DNA of 64,000 nt, taken from assembly GCA_031292485.1 (NCBI GenBank), contig JARLHA010000041.1, positions 1-64,000 of the forward strand. Reading direction: 5' to 3'. The position numbers were made by a program, and so were the translations under genes. This stretch comes from Mucilaginibacter sp. GTDB lineage: Bacteria > Bacteroidota > Bacteroidia > Sphingobacteriales > Sphingobacteriaceae. Shown one piece after another: positions 63,775-64,000 of the stretch; positions within the stretch are counted from its first letter, which is position 1, and the number at the start of each line of letters is the position of its first letter. The notes under the pieces were generated by a model. It did not search any database and was not told the origin of the DNA. It saw nothing but the letters and a program-made list of their open reading frames with translations.

Positions 63775-64000
63775 GGGTAATGAGGTTAATCAGAAAAAAA
63801 GAAAGAATATAAAGCAATGTGTCAACTAAAAAGGCAAGCAGGATTACAGATCTGACCCGATAACCGGCATTGCGAAAATAGTAGTAGGTTTCCTTTGCAG
63901 AGTACCGGTGAAGCAGAATGGCACCCGCAAATCCTAATATTTTAGCTATAAAAAGAATAAAGGCATCTATGTGGCCAAAGCCATACCAAACAACCGCAAT
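63749..64000 (-). CDS. Membrane protein, C-terminal part, cut by the window edge
   Basis: The minus strand carries an open frame from the window end to a TGA at 63751-63749, giving 83 residues with no start in the window. It has two hydrophobic helices, around GHIDAFILFIAKILGFAGAIL and RSVILLAFLVDTLLYILSFFL, and ends THAAEHFKS. The frame overlaps the ABC ATPase start by 26 bases. That is close coupling and suggests one operon. The family is not recognised. Confidence 0.7.
   Translation of the reverse strand: MAVVWYGFGHIDAFILFIAKILGFAGAILLHRYSAKETYYYFRNAGYRVRSVILLAFLVDTLLYILSFFLINLITHAAEHFKS

Overview
The window looks like a chromosomal segment of a Bacteroidota bacterium, most likely Sphingobacteriaceae close to Mucilaginibacter or Pedobacter. 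This placement is inferred from gene families and signals, not from a database search. The supporting features are type III glutamine synthetase, an Oar-like TonB-dependent receptor, a Bacteroidetes-type TonB, a PurM of the Bacteroidetes type, many MKK-type lipoproteins, weak or absent Shine-Dalgarno sequences, and repeated matches to the Bacteroidetes -7 promoter element TAnnTTTG. I see no prophage, complete insertion sequence, CRISPR array or rRNA operon.

Layout. 1-11 kb: tRNA-His, a copper-type P-ATPase, RNase HI, fructose-1,6-bisphosphatase, a small phosphoesterase, a tRNA methyltransferase, an ECF sigma factor overlapping a membrane protein, a DUF4160/DUF2442 pair, a VOC protein, a HicB-like remnant, PurL and TonB. 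11-18 kb: a nitrogen block with an outer-membrane barrel protein and an Amt ammonium transporter on the minus strand, diverging from glutamine synthetase III across an AT-rich region. 18-30 kb: two different ClC chloride channels, PurM, an Oar-like receptor, dihydrolipoyl dehydrogenase, a SpoU-type methyltransferase and galactokinase. 30-37 kb: small accessory genes, including an aldo/keto reductase broken by two frameshifts, a lipoprotein with about twelve 16-residue repeats, a CHAD/CYTH pair and a secreted hydrolase. 38-44 kb: the two glutamate synthase subunits, which complete the GS-GOGAT route with the Amt and GS genes upstream. 44-45.3 kb: a repeat-rich accessory segment in which a RelE/ParE-type toxin-antitoxin pair sits between copies of a three-copy hairpin repeat. 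45-58 kb: a beta-helix protein, alcohol dehydrogenase, a TMEM175-type channel, lipoproteins, TruA, a DEAD-box-derived protein with decayed motifs, two SRPBCC proteins, a DUF3052-OmdA fusion, a HAD protein lacking the usual nucleophile, and an S41 peptidase. 58-64 kb: SMC, PhzF, an ABC ATPase and the end of a membrane protein cut by the window edge.

Between genes there are several families of short inverted repeats: GAGACGCAA palindromes in pairs, CACGAAT-rich arrays, TTCATAGTTCATGG stem-loops, and CCTCTCC/GGAGAGG-type palindromes. Many lie at convergent gene ends, where they may act as terminators.

The window reads mostly as ordinary core metabolism. The items most worth a second look are the repeat-bounded toxin-antitoxin cassette at 44.0-45.3 kb, the decayed DEAD-box protein at 52.5 kb, the nucleophile-substituted HAD protein at 56.1 kb, and the paired palindromic elements. 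I did not find a convincing wholly new multi-gene system.
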